From: Pseudomonas extremorientalis | GTDB lineage: Bacteria > Pseudomonadota > Gammaproteobacteria > Pseudomonadales > Pseudomonadaceae | Length of the DNA stretch: 64,000 bases | Direction of reading: 5' to 3' | NCBI RefSeq assembly: GCF_001870465.1 | Contig: NZ_MDGK01000015.1 | Coordinates: forward strand, 434,001-498,000 | Shown: one piece after another, positions 16,850 through 26,101 of the stretch | Layout of the letters: the number at the start of each line of letters is the position of its first letter | Position numbering within the stretch: the first letter of the stretch is position 1 | Notes under the pieces: model-generated | The model's database searches: none | Told to the model about the DNA's origin: nothing | Seen by the model: the letters and a program-made list of their open reading frames with translations, nothing else | Made by a program: the position numbers and the translations under genes

Positions 16850-19696
16850 TCAACCCGCCACCAACACCCGAATCGCTTCCAACCGCAGCGCCGCCTTGTC
16901 CAGCATGGCCAAACCTTGCTCGCGCTGATTGCGCAGGGCCACCAGCTCACTGTCACGCACGGTCGGGTTGACCGCTTGCAACGCCGTCAGGCGCGCCAGC
17001 TCTTCGTCGGTGTCCGCCGCCAGGCGGCGCTTGGCCTCGGCCACACGCTCGGCGTGGCGCGGGGTGATCTTCTCTTCACCGGCGTTGATCCGTGGCGTGA
17101 GTTGATCGCGCTGGGCCTGCACGAACTTGTTGGCGCTGGCGCGTGGCACGCTTTCCAACTGGTCGTTGAGGGTTTCGAACGACACGCGGCTGGACAGGTC
17201 GTTGCCGTTCGCATCCAACAGGCAGCGCAGGGCGGCCGGCGGCAGGTAACGGCCCAGTTGCAGGGAGCGCGGGGCAACCACTTCGCTGACGTAGAGCAGT
17301 TCCAGCAACACGGTGCCCGGCTTGAGCGCCTTGTTCTTGATCAGTGCCACGGCGGTGTTGCCCATGGAGCCGGACAGCACCAGGTCCATGCCGCCCTGCA
17401 CCATCGGGTGTTCCCAGGTGATGAACTGCATATCTTCACGGGACAGCGCCTGGTTACGGTCGTAGGTGATGGTCACCCCTTCGTCGTCGCCCAGGGGGAA
17501 GCTGGCGTCGAGCATTTTTTCGCTGGGCTTGAGGATCAGTGCGTTTTCCGAATGGTCTTCGCTGTCGATACCGAACGCGTCGAACAGGGTTTCCATGTAG
17601 ATCGGCAGGGCGAACTGGTCGTCTTGCTCGAGGATGTCTTCGACCAGGGCATCACCTTCACCTGCGCCGCCGGAATTGAGTTCCAGCAGGCGGTCGCGAC
17701 CGGTGTGCAGCTCTTCTTCCAGGCGCTCGCGCTCGGCACGGGCCTCGTCGATCAGGGCTTGCCACTCGCCGTCGTCGGCGTTTTCCAGCAGCGGCAGCAG
17801 GCGCGGGCCGAACTGATGCTGCAAGGCGTTGCCGGTCGGGCAGGTGTTGAGGAACGCGTTCAGCGCTTCGTGGTACCACTGGAACAGGCGCTCTTGCGGG
17901 CTGGTTTCCAGGTACGGCACGTGCAGTTCGATCACGTGCTTCTGGCCGATCCGGTCCAGGCGGCCGATGCGCTGTTCCAGCAGGTCGGGGTGGGACGGCA
18001 GGTCGAACAGCACCAGGTGGTGGGAGAACTGGAAGTTGCGGCCTTCACTGCCGATTTCCGAGCAGATCAACACCTGGGCGCCAAACTCTTCATCGGCGAA
18101 GTAGGCGGCGGCGCGGTCACGCTCGAGGATGTTCATGCCCTCGTGGAACACCGTGGCCGGAATGCCGGAGCGTACGCGCAGGGCGTCTTCCAGGTCCATG
18201 GCAGTTTCGGCGTGGGCGCAGATCACCAGGACCTTGGTGCGCTTGAGCATTTTCAGCTGGTCGATCAGCCATTCGACCCGAGGGTCGAAGCGCCACCAGC
18301 GGTTTTCTTCTTCGACGTCCGGCTGCGCCTGGAAGCTGACTTCGGGGTACAGCTCGGCGTGTTCGCCCAGCGGCAGCTCCAGGTATTCGTCCGGGTTCGG
18401 CAGCGGGTAGGCGTGCAGCTTGCGCTCCGGGAAACCCTGCACGGCGGCGCGGGTGTTGCGGAACAGCACACGGCCGGTGCCGTGGCGGTCGAGCAGCTCA
18501 CGCACCAGGCGGGCGCTGGCTTCGGTATCGCCATCGTTGACGGCGGTGAGCAGGGCTTCACCTTCGTCGCCGAGGAAACCCTGGATGGTCTTGTGTGCGG
18601 CAGGGGACAGGCGACCCTTGTCCAGCAGCTCCTGCACGGCTTCGGCCACCGGGCGATAGTTCTCGCTCTCGGCGCGGAAGGCGGCGAGGTCATGGAAGCG
18701 GTTCGGGTCGAGCAGGCGCAGGCGCGCGAAGTGGCTGTCCTGGCCCAATTGCTCCGGGGTGGCGGTGAGCAGCAGCACGCCGGGAATCACTTCGGCCAGT
18801 TGCTCGACCAGCGCGTACTCGGGGCTGGCCTTGTCTTCATGCCACACCAGGTGGTGGGCTTCGTCGACCACCAGCAGGTCCCAACCGGCGGCAAATAGCG
18901 CGTCCTGGGCCTTCTCGTCGTCGACCAGCCACTCCAGGGCGACCAACGCAAGCTGGGTGTCTTCGAACGGGTTGGTGGCATCGCTTTCGATAAAACGTTC
19001 TTCGTCGAACAGCGCCACCTGCAGGTTGAAACGGCGGCGCATTTCCACCAGCCATTGGTGCTGCAGGTTTTCCGGAACCAGGATCAACACGCGGTTGGCG
19101 CGGCCCGACAACAGTTGGCGATGGATCACCAGGCCGGCTTCGATGGTCTTGCCCAGGCCCACTTCGTCCGCCAGCAAGACCCGTGGCGCGATACGGTCGG
19201 CGACTTCACGGGCGATGTGCAGTTGGTGCGCGATAGGCTGCGCACGCACGCCACCCAGGCCCCACAACGAGGACTGCAACTGGCGGCTGGTGTGTTCCAG
19301 GGTGTGATAGCGCAGCGAGAACCAGGCCAGCGGGTCGATCTGCCCGGCGAACAGACGGTCGCTGGCCAGGCGGAACTGGATGAAGTTGGAGAGTTGGGTT
19401 TCCGGCAGGGTGACCTGCTCGTTCTGCCCATTGAGGCCGTGGTACACCAGCAGGCCGTCGACGTCGTCGACTTCCTGCACGGTCATTTTCCAGCCTTCGA
19501 AATGGGTGATGCTGTCGCCCGGCGAGAACCTCACGCGGGTGAGGGGCGCATTCCGTAGCGCATACTGACGAGTGTCGCCAGTGGCCGGATAGAGCACGGT
19601 CAACAAGCGCCCGTCCTGTGCCAGAACGGTGCCTAACCCCAGCTCTGCTTCGCTGTCACTAATCCAGCGTTGCCCCGGTTGATACTGCTGCGCCAT
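16850..19696 (-). CDS. rapA: RNA polymerase-associated ATPase RapA (HepA)
   Basis: 948 residues, close to the usual ~950-970. It shows the N-terminal tandem Tudor-like region ([17 protein letters not shown]...), then a SWI2/SNF2 helicase core. Motif I is [17 protein letters not shown], motif II is VVDEAHHL, and motifs V-VI are [19 protein letters not shown] and [13 protein letters not shown]. RapA binds RNA polymerase and recycles it after transcription by translocating on DNA. Single-gene unit, convergent with the MFS gene. Confidence 0.97.
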   Translation of the reverse strand: MAQQYQPGQRWISDSEAELGLGTVLAQDGRLLTVLYPATGDTRQYALRNAPLTRVRFSPGDSITHFEGWKMTVQEVDDVDGLLVYHGLNGQNEQVTLPETQLSNFIQFRLASDRLFAGQIDPLAWFSLRYHTLEHTSRQLQSSLWGLGGVRAQPIAHQLHIAREVADRIAPRVLLADEVGLGKTIEAGLVIHRQLLSGRANRVLILVPENLQHQWLVEMRRRFNLQVALFDEERFIESDATNPFEDTQLALVALEWLVDDEKAQDALFAAGWDLLVVDEAHHLVWHEDKASPEYALVEQLAEVIPGVLLLTATPEQLGQDSHFARLRLLDPNRFHDLAAFRAESENYRPVAEAVQELLDKGRLSPAAHKTIQGFLGDEGEALLTAVNDGDTEASARLVRELLDRHGTGRVLFRNTRAAVQGFPERKLHAYPLPNPDEYLELPLGEHAELYPEVSFQAQPDVEEENRWWRFDPRVEWLIDQLKMLKRTKVLVICAHAETAMDLEDALRVRSGIPATVFHEGMNILERDRAAAYFADEEFGAQVLICSEIGSEGRNFQFSHHLVLFDLPSHPDLLEQRIGRLDRIGQKHVIELHVPYLETSPQERLFQWYHEALNAFLNTCPTGNALQHQFGPRLLPLLENADDGEWQALIDEARAERERLEEELHTGRDRLLELNSGGAGEGDALVEDILEQDDQFALPIYMETLFDAFGIDSEDHSENALILKPSEKMLDASFPLGDDEGVTITYDRNQALSREDMQFITWEHPMVQGGMDLVLSGSMGNTAVALIKNKALKPGTVLLELLYVSEVVAPRSLQLGRYLPPAALRCLLDANGNDLSSRVSFETLNDQLESVPRASANKFVQAQRDQLTPRINAGEEKITPRHAERVAEAKRRLAADTDEELARLTALQAVNPTVRDSELVALRNQREQGLAMLDKAALRLEAIRVLVAG

Positions 19697-19915
19697 GCTG
19701 CCTGACTCCCGCCGTGAAAAAGCCGACTATCTTAACGGAACAAGCCCCCACGCCCAAGGACTCTGACAAAAACTACTCCGTTTGCGTGGGGGGCCGGAAA
19801 CCGAATCGACGGGTGGCGGGCACTTGGGAGTGTCGACTGGGTCACAGGTTGGCGAGCCTGTGCTCAAGTCACCCTGCAACCCGCCGACAGCCTGTTGATC
19901 AGGAGAATCATCACT

Positions 19916-20257
19916 ATGCTTCCACCCATGCTGCCCGTCAGCGTTGTGCCGGTCACGTCACAACTCGATCCGGTGCGCCAGAAGCCGGACATCCCGCCCG
20001 TGGTGCCCGTCCAGCCGGGCTCCAACGAGAGCACCATCGACCTGAAAAAAGGCGATGCCGAGACGTCGACCTTTTTGCTGCGCGAAGAACAGCGCCGCCA
20101 GCAGGGACAGCAGAGACGCCGGCGTGAAGCCGATGAAGACCCGGAGCAGCACCTGGCCATTCCGGGCGATTTGTTGAATGCCGACAACACCGTGCCAGTG
20201 GCGCCGCTGATCGAAGATGCACCGCGCCAGGGCCTTTGGGTGGACGTCGAGGTTTAG
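19916..20257 (+). CDS. Hypothetical proline- and charge-rich small protein
   Basis: 113 residues from ATG 19916, which has a clear AGGAGAA ribosome site at 19901-19907; an upstream in-frame start at 19895 lacks one. The N-terminus (MLPPMLPVSVVPV) is proline/valine-rich; the middle contains FLLREEQRRQQGQQRRRREADE, a charged coiled-coil-like stretch (quoted in part); the end is GLWVDVEV. A protein of this kind follows hepA/rapA in several Pseudomonas. Function unknown. Its stop overlaps the stop of the convergent aminotransferase gene. Confidence 0.75.
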   Translation: MLPPMLPVSVVPVTSQLDPVRQKPDIPPVVPVQPGSNESTIDLKKGDAETSTFLLREEQRRQQGQQRRRREADEDPEQHLAIPGDLLNADNTVPVAPLIEDAPRQGLWVDVEV

Positions 20258-21435
20258 TCGCGCAACTCGCGCAGAGCCGCTATCAGCAGCTCGATATCAT
20301 GCTCGTTGTTGAGCGGGCTCACCGAGATCCGCGCCACGCTCTCCAGGCCACGCGCCTGCATATCCAGCGGGGTGTAGGCCACGCCGTTGGCGCCGATATT
20401 GATGCGTTTCAAGCCCAGGCGCCGCTTGAGTTCAAAGGCATCCCAGCCGGCGAGGTTGAAGGCGATCAAGCCGGATTGGCAAGTGCCCAGGTCATGCAGG
20501 GTAACGCCCGCAATCCCACGCAACGCTTCACGGATTTGCGCGCTGGTCTGCGAAACCCTCTCCCAGGCGCGCTCGATGCCCAGCCGATTCATCTCCTGCA
20601 GCGCATTGCCCAGCCCGGCCAGCAAGGCGAAGGATGCCTCGCTGGTTTCAAAGCGCCGTGCGTCATTGCGCAGGTCGAAACCCTGGGCGGTCCAGGGCGC
20701 CGAAAACACATCGCGTTGGGCCGGGTTCAGGCGCCCGAGGAAATCCGGCCGCACATACAACAGCGCCGTCCCGCGTGGACCGCGCAGATGCTTTCTTCCG
20801 GCGGACTTGAGCACATCGCACTGCAATGCTTGTACGTCCACCGGCACCTGGCCGACGGCCTGGCCGGCGTCGATGAAGTAGGGGATGGCGTGACGCCTGG
20901 CCAGGTCACCGATGGCCTGGGCGGGGTTGATCAGGCCGCCGTTGGCCGGGAGCCACGTAAGGTCGATCAGCTTCACCCTGGCATCGAGCATCGACTCCAA
21001 CGCCACCGGGCAGACCGCGCCGCTTGCATCGCAGGGGATGACTTCCACGCGGGCACCCGCTTGCACCGCCAGTTCCATGCTGGCCAGGTTGCCGCCCCAT
21101 TCGTGACGGCCTACCAGAATGCGGTCGCCGGGTTGCCAGGGTCCCAGGGCCTGGAACGCCAGGCTCCAGGCGGTCGAACCACTGCTGGCAAACGCGATGG
21201 ATGAGGCGGGAGCGTTGAGCAGTTGTGCGGCGGCGCGGCGGGCTCTTTCCACCAGCACGGCGCCATGTTCGCCGGCTTCCATCGGGCCGTCGCGAGCCTC
21301 CCGTTGCAGTTGTTCGAAGATCGCGTCGAGGGTTGCCTGGCTGGGCAGCGAGGCGCCGGCATGGTTGAAGTGCACGATGCCGGACTGGCAGCCGGGCGTG
21401 TCATCCCGCAGGTGCTGGACTTCAAGCGGGCTCAT
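20254..21435 (-). CDS. Class V aminotransferase / cysteine desulfurase-like PLP enzyme
   Basis: 393 residues. Fold-type I PLP enzyme with NHAGASLPS near the N-terminus, FASSGSTAWSLAF (phosphate pocket), YFIDAGQAVGQVPVD (PLP-contacting Asp) and DVLKSAGRKHLRGPRGTALLYV (Schiff-base lysine region, quoted in part). The substrate is not evident; relatives are annotated as aminotransferases or isopenicillin N epimerase-like. It overlaps the RidA gene by 4 bases, so the pair is an operon, and a LysR regulator lies just beyond. Confidence 0.85.
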   Translation of the reverse strand: MSPLEVQHLRDDTPGCQSGIVHFNHAGASLPSQATLDAIFEQLQREARDGPMEAGEHGAVLVERARRAAAQLLNAPASSIAFASSGSTAWSLAFQALGPWQPGDRILVGRHEWGGNLASMELAVQAGARVEVIPCDASGAVCPVALESMLDARVKLIDLTWLPANGGLINPAQAIGDLARRHAIPYFIDAGQAVGQVPVDVQALQCDVLKSAGRKHLRGPRGTALLYVRPDFLGRLNPAQRDVFSAPWTAQGFDLRNDARRFETSEASFALLAGLGNALQEMNRLGIERAWERVSQTSAQIREALRGIAGVTLHDLGTCQSGLIAFNLAGWDAFELKRRLGLKRINIGANGVAYTPLDMQARGLESVARISVSPLNNEHDIELLIAALRELRD

Positions 21436-21902
21436 GGGTGCAGCTCGAAAATCGCATCAACCTCCACGGCCACACCGGCCGGCAGGCTGGACACGCCGAC
21501 GGCGGTGCGCACATGTCGGCCTTTTTCGCCAAGCGCATTGACCAGCAGGTTGGAGGCACCGTTGGCCACCACGCTCTGTTGCGTGAAGTCGCCGCTGCTG
21601 GCGATGAATACTCCCAGGCGCACGGTGCGCACCAGGCGCGACAGGTCATCGCCAAGGGCATTGCTCAACTGCCCCAGCAGGCCCAGCGCAGCGAGTTCCG
21701 CTGCTTGTGCACCTTCTGCATCGCTGAGGGACTCGCCCAACCGGCCCACATAGGCGGGTTTACCATCCACCAGTGGGATTTGCCCGGAGACGAACAGGTG
21801 ATTCTGGCTGACCACGTGGTTGATGTAGTTGGCGATCGGCTGGCTGGGGGTTGGCAGCGTGAGGCCAAGGGCTTGCACGCGTTGGCGGAGGGAGTCGCTC
21901 AT
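21432..21902 (-). CDS. RidA/YjgF-family enamine/imine deaminase
   Basis: 156 residues from the ATG at 21902 (MSDSLRQRV). It is of the longer RidA subfamily: NHLFVSGQIPLVDGK, LLGQLSNALGD, VFIASSGDFTQQSVVANGAS, and the C-terminal GEKGRHVRTAVGVSSLP with the conserved active-site arginine. RidA proteins hydrolyse reactive enamines/imines released by PLP enzymes. Coupling with the class V PLP enzyme (4-base overlap) suggests it clears that enzyme's leaving product. Confidence 0.88.
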   Translation of the reverse strand: MSDSLRQRVQALGLTLPTPSQPIANYINHVVSQNHLFVSGQIPLVDGKPAYVGRLGESLSDAEGAQAAELAALGLLGQLSNALGDDLSRLVRTVRLGVFIASSGDFTQQSVVANGASNLLVNALGEKGRHVRTAVGVSSLPAGVAVEVDAIFELHP

Positions 21903-21992
21903 GATGAATCCTCTTGGGTCGGGAGGCTTCAGCATGTTGGCTGTATCAAGGCGCGACAAACGGATAGATCTCACGCGATGTATCGAAAAAAC

Positions 21993-22859
21993 TCACGTAT
22001 CGGTGCAGGCTTCCCTCAGCCATTGGCTGAAACACGCGGCGGCTTCGTTGGTGGTGCCTTGAGGTGCGATCAACCAGTAGCCGATGTCGCTGTGATAGGG
22101 CGGCCAATCGAAGGCTTCCACCAGGCTGCCGTCCTGCAGCCTGCGCTCGATCAGGCGATGACGGCCCATGGCGATGCCCTGGCCGGCCACGGCGGCTTCG
22201 ACCACGATGTTGTAGTCGTGCAGCATTACGCGGGGGTGGTGACCGAGGTCGACCTGATAGTGCTCGGACCAGTCGGTCCATTCAAAGGGGCGGTGCGAAG
22301 TGGCCATCAGCAATGGGCTGTCTTGCGTTGCCTTGAACGTCGGGCTGCACACCGGCGAGATGATTTCCGGCATCAGTCGCGTGGCCTGCACGTCGGGCCA
22401 GTCGCCTTTGCCATAACGGATGGCCAGGTCGACCTCGGCACCTGCCACGTCTGCCAATTGAATGGCCGGCAACAATTCCACCTGGATATGTGGGTAGCGA
22501 TTGAGGAAGCCTGCCAGGCGGGGCGCCAGCCACAGGGTCGCAAAGGAGGCCAGCAAGCCGATGCGCAGCACGGTGGCGCTGGGGGTGACCCGCTGGGCGC
22601 GTGTGGCGGCGGCGATGGCATCGAGGGCTGGGCGGATTTCGTCGTAGTACTGTTGGCCGTCGGTGGTCAGATCGATCGCACGGGTGCGTCGGATAAACAA
22701 GGGTTTGCCCAGGTGCTGCTCAAGCTTTTGCACCTGATGGCTCAGCGCGCTCTGGGTCACTGACAACTCGCTGGCGGCCTTGATAAAACTCAAGTGCCGC
22801 GCCACGGCTTCGAAGGCGCGCAGCGCCAGCAGCGGCGGAAGGTCCTTGTGCAGTGCCAC
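21993..22859 (-). CDS. LysR-family regulator (GcvA-like)
   Basis: 288 residues from a GTG start at 22859, chosen because AGGAG lies at a proper distance and because the HTH then begins normally (ALHKDLPPLLALRAFEAVARH, quoted in part, then ASELSVTQSALSHQVQKLE). Upstream in-frame ATGs would add ~59 unrelated residues. The effector domain is of standard size. It is 90 bases upstream of, and co-directional with, the RidA/aminotransferase pair, which it may control. Confidence 0.88.
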   Translation of the reverse strand: MALHKDLPPLLALRAFEAVARHLSFIKAASELSVTQSALSHQVQKLEQHLGKPLFIRRTRAIDLTTDGQQYYDEIRPALDAIAAATRAQRVTPSATVLRIGLLASFATLWLAPRLAGFLNRYPHIQVELLPAIQLADVAGAEVDLAIRYGKGDWPDVQATRLMPEIISPVCSPTFKATQDSPLLMATSHRPFEWTDWSEHYQVDLGHHPRVMLHDYNIVVEAAVAGQGIAMGRHRLIERRLQDGSLVEAFDWPPYHSDIGYWLIAPQGTTNEAAACFSQWLREACTDT

Positions 22860-22989
22860 CTGGGTGAATCTCCTGGTTCGGGAAAACAGCGATTTTGTGC
22901 GATGACCTGCCTTTTGTCGCCCGCTGATTTGCCGTTGAGCGGGGGAGGCCGCATTATTGGGCCATTCCCTCCACGACGTAAGCCAAGCC

Positions 22990-23151
22990 ATGAGTGAAGA
23001 CGACAAGCTGATCGACCTGAATGCCGAGCGCGCCAAGCGCGTTCACGACCTCAATGACAAACGCCTGAATGAAGTCCGCCAGGCATTTGAACAGGCAATG
23101 CCACTCGGCAAAGTTAAAAAGAAATCGAAGAACAAGCCAAAAAAGCGTTGA
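22990..23151 (+). CDS. Small basic-tailed hypothetical protein
   Basis: 53 residues from ATG 22990: MSEDDKLIDLNAERAKRVHD, an acidic/helical N-terminal half rich in charged heptads, and a very basic C-terminus with KVKKKSKNKPKKR. An in-frame TTG at 22957 is a less likely start. Divergent from the LysR gene. The basic tail suggests nucleic-acid contact, but no family is recognised. A GC-rich hairpin (23156-23177) follows the stop. Confidence 0.65.
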   Translation: MSEDDKLIDLNAERAKRVHDLNDKRLNEVRQAFEQAMPLGKVKKKSKNKPKKR

Positions 23152-23155
23152 AAGT

Positions 23156-23177
23156 ACCTGCATCCATTGATGCAGGT
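23156..23177. terminator. Hairpin after the 53-residue gene
   Basis: ACCTGCATC CATT GATGCAGGT is a perfect stem of 9 bp, beginning 5 bases after the stop. No long T-run follows, so termination is likely but not certain. Confidence 0.45.
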
Positions 23178-23215
23178 CAGTTATTGCCCTTCTTTACGCC
23201 CCGTCGCGGGCGACA

Positions 23216-23229
23216 TTGATCCCCGTCAA
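23216..23229 (+). promoter_or_regulatory. ANR (FNR-type) box upstream of ccoM-like gene
   Basis: TTGATCCCCGTCAA matches the ANR/FNR consensus TTGAT-N4-ATCAA at 9 of 10 defined positions. It lies 66 bases before the ATG of the CcoM-like gene. A start site about 41 bases downstream of its centre would fit TAACTT at 23252-23257 as the -10, the standard class II layout for oxygen-responsive genes. Confidence 0.65.
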
Positions 23230-23294
23230 TTTTCCAATCCGCCTTCTCCATTAACTTAGCCCTATCGCAACAGGGCAAGCGCAGGAGGCCGGTC

Positions 23295-23411
23295 ATGTTT
23301 ATCGATAATGTGGTGTTCGCCGGAGTGCTGACGGTAAGCCTGATGGTGATGTTTTTTGTAGGGTTTGGAATTTTTATCTGGAAAGACGCGAACAAGCGGA
23401 AAAAACCATAG
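23295..23411 (+). CDS. ccoM: Small single-span membrane protein, CcoM-like cbb3 oxidase subunit
   Basis: 38 residues: MFIDNVVFAGVLTV..., one hydrophobic helix (residues ~5-29), and a basic end WKDANKRKKP. AGGAGG at 23283-23288 is an excellent ribosome site. Length, the FxDNVV start and the FIWKD ending resemble CcoM, the small accessory subunit that stabilises cbb3-type cytochrome oxidase in Pseudomonas. An ANR box upstream supports a microaerobic respiratory role. A strong terminator follows. Identification is from recall of the family, not from a search. Confidence 0.62.
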   Translation: MFIDNVVFAGVLTVSLMVMFFVGFGIFIWKDANKRKKP

Positions 23412-23445
23412 TTTTTCCAGGTTACATGAGCACGCAAGGCATTTT

Positions 23446-23471
23446 GGGCGACTTCGGTCGCCCTTTTTTTT
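23446..23471 (+). terminator. Rho-independent terminator after ccoM-like gene
   Basis: GGGCGAC TTCG GTCGCCC followed by TTTTTTTT: a 7-bp GC stem with a UUCG tetraloop and a long U-tract. Confidence 0.92.
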
Positions 23472-23500
23472 GCGCCTGAATTAACGCAATAGTGATCATA

Positions 23501-23536
23501 AAAAAAGGTGCGACCCTCGCGGATCGCACCTTTTTT
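23501..23536. terminator. Rho-independent terminator of the pit gene
   Basis: AAAAAAGGTGCGA, ten-base loop, TCGCACCTTTTTT. It has A- and T-runs on both sides and lies 15 bases past the pit stop codon (minus strand). Confidence 0.9.
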
Positions 23537-23551
23537 ATCGCAGGCGGCTTA

Positions 23552-25027
23552 TCAGCTGCCCAGCGCCTTGGAAGCCAACCAGAACAACCCGGCCGACAGG
23601 GCCACGGTTGCCGGCAGGGTCAGTACCCAGGCCATCAGGATGGTCCTCACGGTGCCGCCCTGCAGGCCGCTTTTGTTGGCGACCATGGTGCCGGCCACGC
23701 CCGACGACAGCACGTGGGTAGTCGACACCGGCAACGCGAAGATGTTGGCAAAGCCAATCATGGTCGCGGTGGTGATCTGTGCCGACATGCCCTGGGCATA
23801 GGTCATGCCTTGCTTGCCGATCTTCTCGCCGATGGTCAGTACCACACGCTTCCAGCCCACCATGGTGCCCAGGCCCAAGGCCAGTGCGACGGCAAGGATC
23901 ACCCAGAACGGGGCGTATTCGGTAGTGGCGGTCAGGTCTTTGCGCAGTTTGTCGAGGTCGGATTTCTCACGGGCATCCAGGCCTGGCAGCTTGCCGACTT
24001 TCTTCGCGGTGTCGTCCAGGCAGAGCAGGTAGCGGCGCACTTCAATACGCTGGTCCGCCGTCAGCGCGTGATAGTCGGACACGCCTTTGAGTGTGTCGAC
24101 CAGCGCGTTGATGGTCGGCTCGGTCTGCTGTGGATTGCACTGGAACTTGCCTGGCAGGTCGTTCTGCACGCTTTTGCCCAGGGCCAGGAACTCGCCGAGC
24201 GTGGCGTTGTTACGCTGGTAGAACTGGCTCAAATGCACGGTGGCGTCGCGGGTCCGTTCGATCTGGTAGGTGGTGCTGCCCAGGTCGAGCACGAACTGCG
24301 CCGGCACGATACCGATCAGCACCAGCATGATCAGGCCGATACCCTTCTGGCCGTCGTTGGAGCCGTGCACGAAACTCACGGCCATGGCGGAAATCACCAG
24401 CACCAGGCGGTTCCAGAACGGCGGGTGTTTCTTGTCATCGAGCTTGCGGCGCTGGTCCGGGGTCTTGTGCATCTTGGACAGCGGACGCCACCACTTCAGG
24501 CCGATCAGCACCAGGGCTGCAACCAGGAAGCCGGCCATCGGCGAGAACACCAGCGAAGCGCCGATATCCACGGCTTTCTGCCAGTTCACACCGTCAGCCA
24601 GGGGAATGTCGTTGATCAGGGCATTGGCCAGGCCGACCCCGAGGATCGAGCCGATCAAGGTGTGGGAGCTGGAGGCCGGGATACCGAAGTACCAGGTGCC
24701 CAGGTTCCAGGTGATCGCTGCCGCCAATAAAGAGAAGACCATCGCCAGGCCATGGCCGGTGTTCACATTGATCAGCAACTCCACCGGCAGCAAGTGCACG
24801 ATGGCGTAGGCGACACCGACACCACCGAGCAATACGCCGAGGAAGTTGAACACCCCGGAGAAGAACACGGCCAGGTGCGGCGGCATGGCTTTGGTATAGA
24901 TGACTGTGGCCACCGCGTTAGCGGTGTCATGAAAGCCATTGATGAACTCGAAGGCGAGGACAAAGGCCAGGGCGAGCAATAGGCTCACGAGAACCCAAGC
25001 ATCCAGTCCGCTGAATAAATCGATCAT
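23552..25027 (-). CDS. pit: Low-affinity inorganic phosphate transporter, PiT family
   Basis: 491 residues. Hydrophobic protein with the duplicated PiT signature: FEFINGFHDTANAVATVIY near the N-terminus and a second copy, FVHGSNDGQKGIGLIMLVL, mid-protein. A large cytoplasmic loop of ~130 residues separates the halves, as in PitA. It imports metal-phosphate driven by the proton gradient. A single-gene unit with its own strong terminator. Confidence 0.93.
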   Translation of the reverse strand: MIDLFSGLDAWVLVSLLLALAFVLAFEFINGFHDTANAVATVIYTKAMPPHLAVFFSGVFNFLGVLLGGVGVAYAIVHLLPVELLINVNTGHGLAMVFSLLAAAITWNLGTWYFGIPASSSHTLIGSILGVGLANALINDIPLADGVNWQKAVDIGASLVFSPMAGFLVAALVLIGLKWWRPLSKMHKTPDQRRKLDDKKHPPFWNRLVLVISAMAVSFVHGSNDGQKGIGLIMLVLIGIVPAQFVLDLGSTTYQIERTRDATVHLSQFYQRNNATLGEFLALGKSVQNDLPGKFQCNPQQTEPTINALVDTLKGVSDYHALTADQRIEVRRYLLCLDDTAKKVGKLPGLDAREKSDLDKLRKDLTATTEYAPFWVILAVALALGLGTMVGWKRVVLTIGEKIGKQGMTYAQGMSAQITTATMIGFANIFALPVSTTHVLSSGVAGTMVANKSGLQGGTVRTILMAWVLTLPATVALSAGLFWLASKALGS

Positions 25028-25341
25028 GAAGGTTTTCTGACCCGGTCGTAAGGGGGCGCGATTATGCCAGAAAACCTCAGTAATCGATGCACTAGCTGCT
25101 CATCGGTATCAATCTTCCCTGAAAAAAATCCCGAAAAAGGCGCGCATCCCAGGGTTTTCGGGGCTTGGGCAAGTCTTTGATTTATATGGCAGAGGGCGCC
25201 AGAAGCGGGGGATTGTCACAAAAACGTCACGACTGAAACATTTGTATGAAATTTTACCGTTCTTGTTAGGGTGCAAGATTTCTGGGTGATGGCTAAGCGC
25301 CATCAACCTGGGCCAAAACCTTGAGGCTCGAACCGAATCGC
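25028..25341. other. Gene-free stretch upstream of pit
   Basis: 314 bases. It holds the pit promoter, a pair of Pho-box-like repeats at 25213-25230, and a hairpin TGATGGC-TAAGC-GCCATCA-like dyad at 25287-25304, which could end the small gene at 25342. No coding sequence is apparent. Confidence 0.5.
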
Positions 25342-25542
25342 CTAGGGCTCTTCGGTTTTGAGTTCCTGTTCAATCTTTTGGATTTCCTGTGCAAATGCCT
25401 GGTCAAGCAGGCTGGCGCGCTTGCGCCATGGTTTGCGTTCAGGTTCAGGCTGGGCGGCGTAGGTGGTGACTTCCCCGCCGTAAACGTCCTTGTAACGTTT
25501 CTCCTGGCGCTCAAGTTCCGCGCGCAGTTCATCTTTCGTCAC
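25342..25542 (-). CDS. Conserved small hypothetical protein
   Basis: 66 residues from a GTG start (GTG ACG AAA GAT GAA), with TAGGTAAC just upstream as a weak ribosome site. The protein is highly charged and helical: an N-terminal [20 protein letters not shown], then [15 protein letters not shown] and an acidic end [12 protein letters not shown]. No domain is recognised. The clean codon pattern and conserved-looking composition suggest a real gene. Confidence 0.65.
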   Translation of the reverse strand: MTKDELRAELERQEKRYKDVYGGEVTTYAAQPEPERKPWRKRASLLDQAFAQEIQKIEQELKTEEP

Positions 25543-25971
25543 ATCGTTACCTAATTAAGTTGAGTGTCAATACGTTGCAGCGTTATGCCGGAATGCGCCC
25601 TCAGGGTGTTTCAAGTCGAACCGCCATAGCGTTCAAGTTTGAAACAGACATGGGTGAACACTGCTAGTGCCGTCATTCAAGGCAGATAGTTGCTATCGAC
25701 GATGCACGGCCTGTGCATCATGTGCCCAGCTCCTTTGCCGATAATGAAACCGGGTGGACCAGTACACAGGGTGCATTATAGCGGCGCATTTGAATAACAC
25801 TATCGGTATAAAGTTAAAAACCGTCAACTTTGTATGAGTGTTTTGTTACACGCGCCTATTGGTTATTGCACACATTCGGGTGTCATGAATCCATCCAAAC
25901 TTCAAACGTTAATAAGAGGCCTCTGGTTTTTTTTCAATCCGCCGTGGGTGAAGGGGGAGGTTGCGAGCAAA

Positions 25972-25986
25972 TTGCGATAATCGAAT
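25972..25986. promoter_or_regulatory. PcaR-like operator 1 (pcaR promoter)
   Basis: TTGCGATAATCGAAT. Its complement, ATTCGATTATCGCAA, agrees with the P. putida PcaR site GTTCGATAATCGCAC at 12 of 15 positions. It is 115 bases before the pcaR ATG. Confidence 0.55.
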
Positions 25987-25990
25987 GGTC

Positions 25991-26005
25991 GTCCGATAAT
26001 CGCAC
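25991..26005. promoter_or_regulatory. PcaR-like operator 2 (pcaR promoter)
   Basis: GTCCGATAATCGCAC differs from the recalled PcaR recognition sequence GTTCGATAATCGCAC at one position. It sits 96 bases before the pcaR ATG and 5 bases after site 1, consistent with autoregulation. Confidence 0.7.
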
Positions 26006-26101
26006 AATGTTGTCGGCCCTGCCTTGTACATCTCGGCTGACGCAGCTTGTAATAGTGGCCAATCCTCCCCTGCGGTTGACAATAAGACAAAGGATCCCGA
26101 C

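Larger units (their letters stand above)
25543..26101. other. Gene-free region upstream of pcaR
   Basis: 559 bases with lower GC than its neighbours. It contains a 19-base hairpin GATGCAC-GGCCT-GTGCATC (25701-25719) and, near pcaR, two PcaR-like operator sites (25972-25986, 25991-26005). No convincing open reading frame is present. Confidence 0.6.

Noticed and set aside
16916..18898. 660-residue frame opposite rapA
   Set aside because: High-GC shadow of rapA; no family motifs.
23156..23177. Hairpin as a riboswitch or sRNA
   Set aside because: A simple 9-bp stem without further conserved structure; better as a gene-end hairpin.
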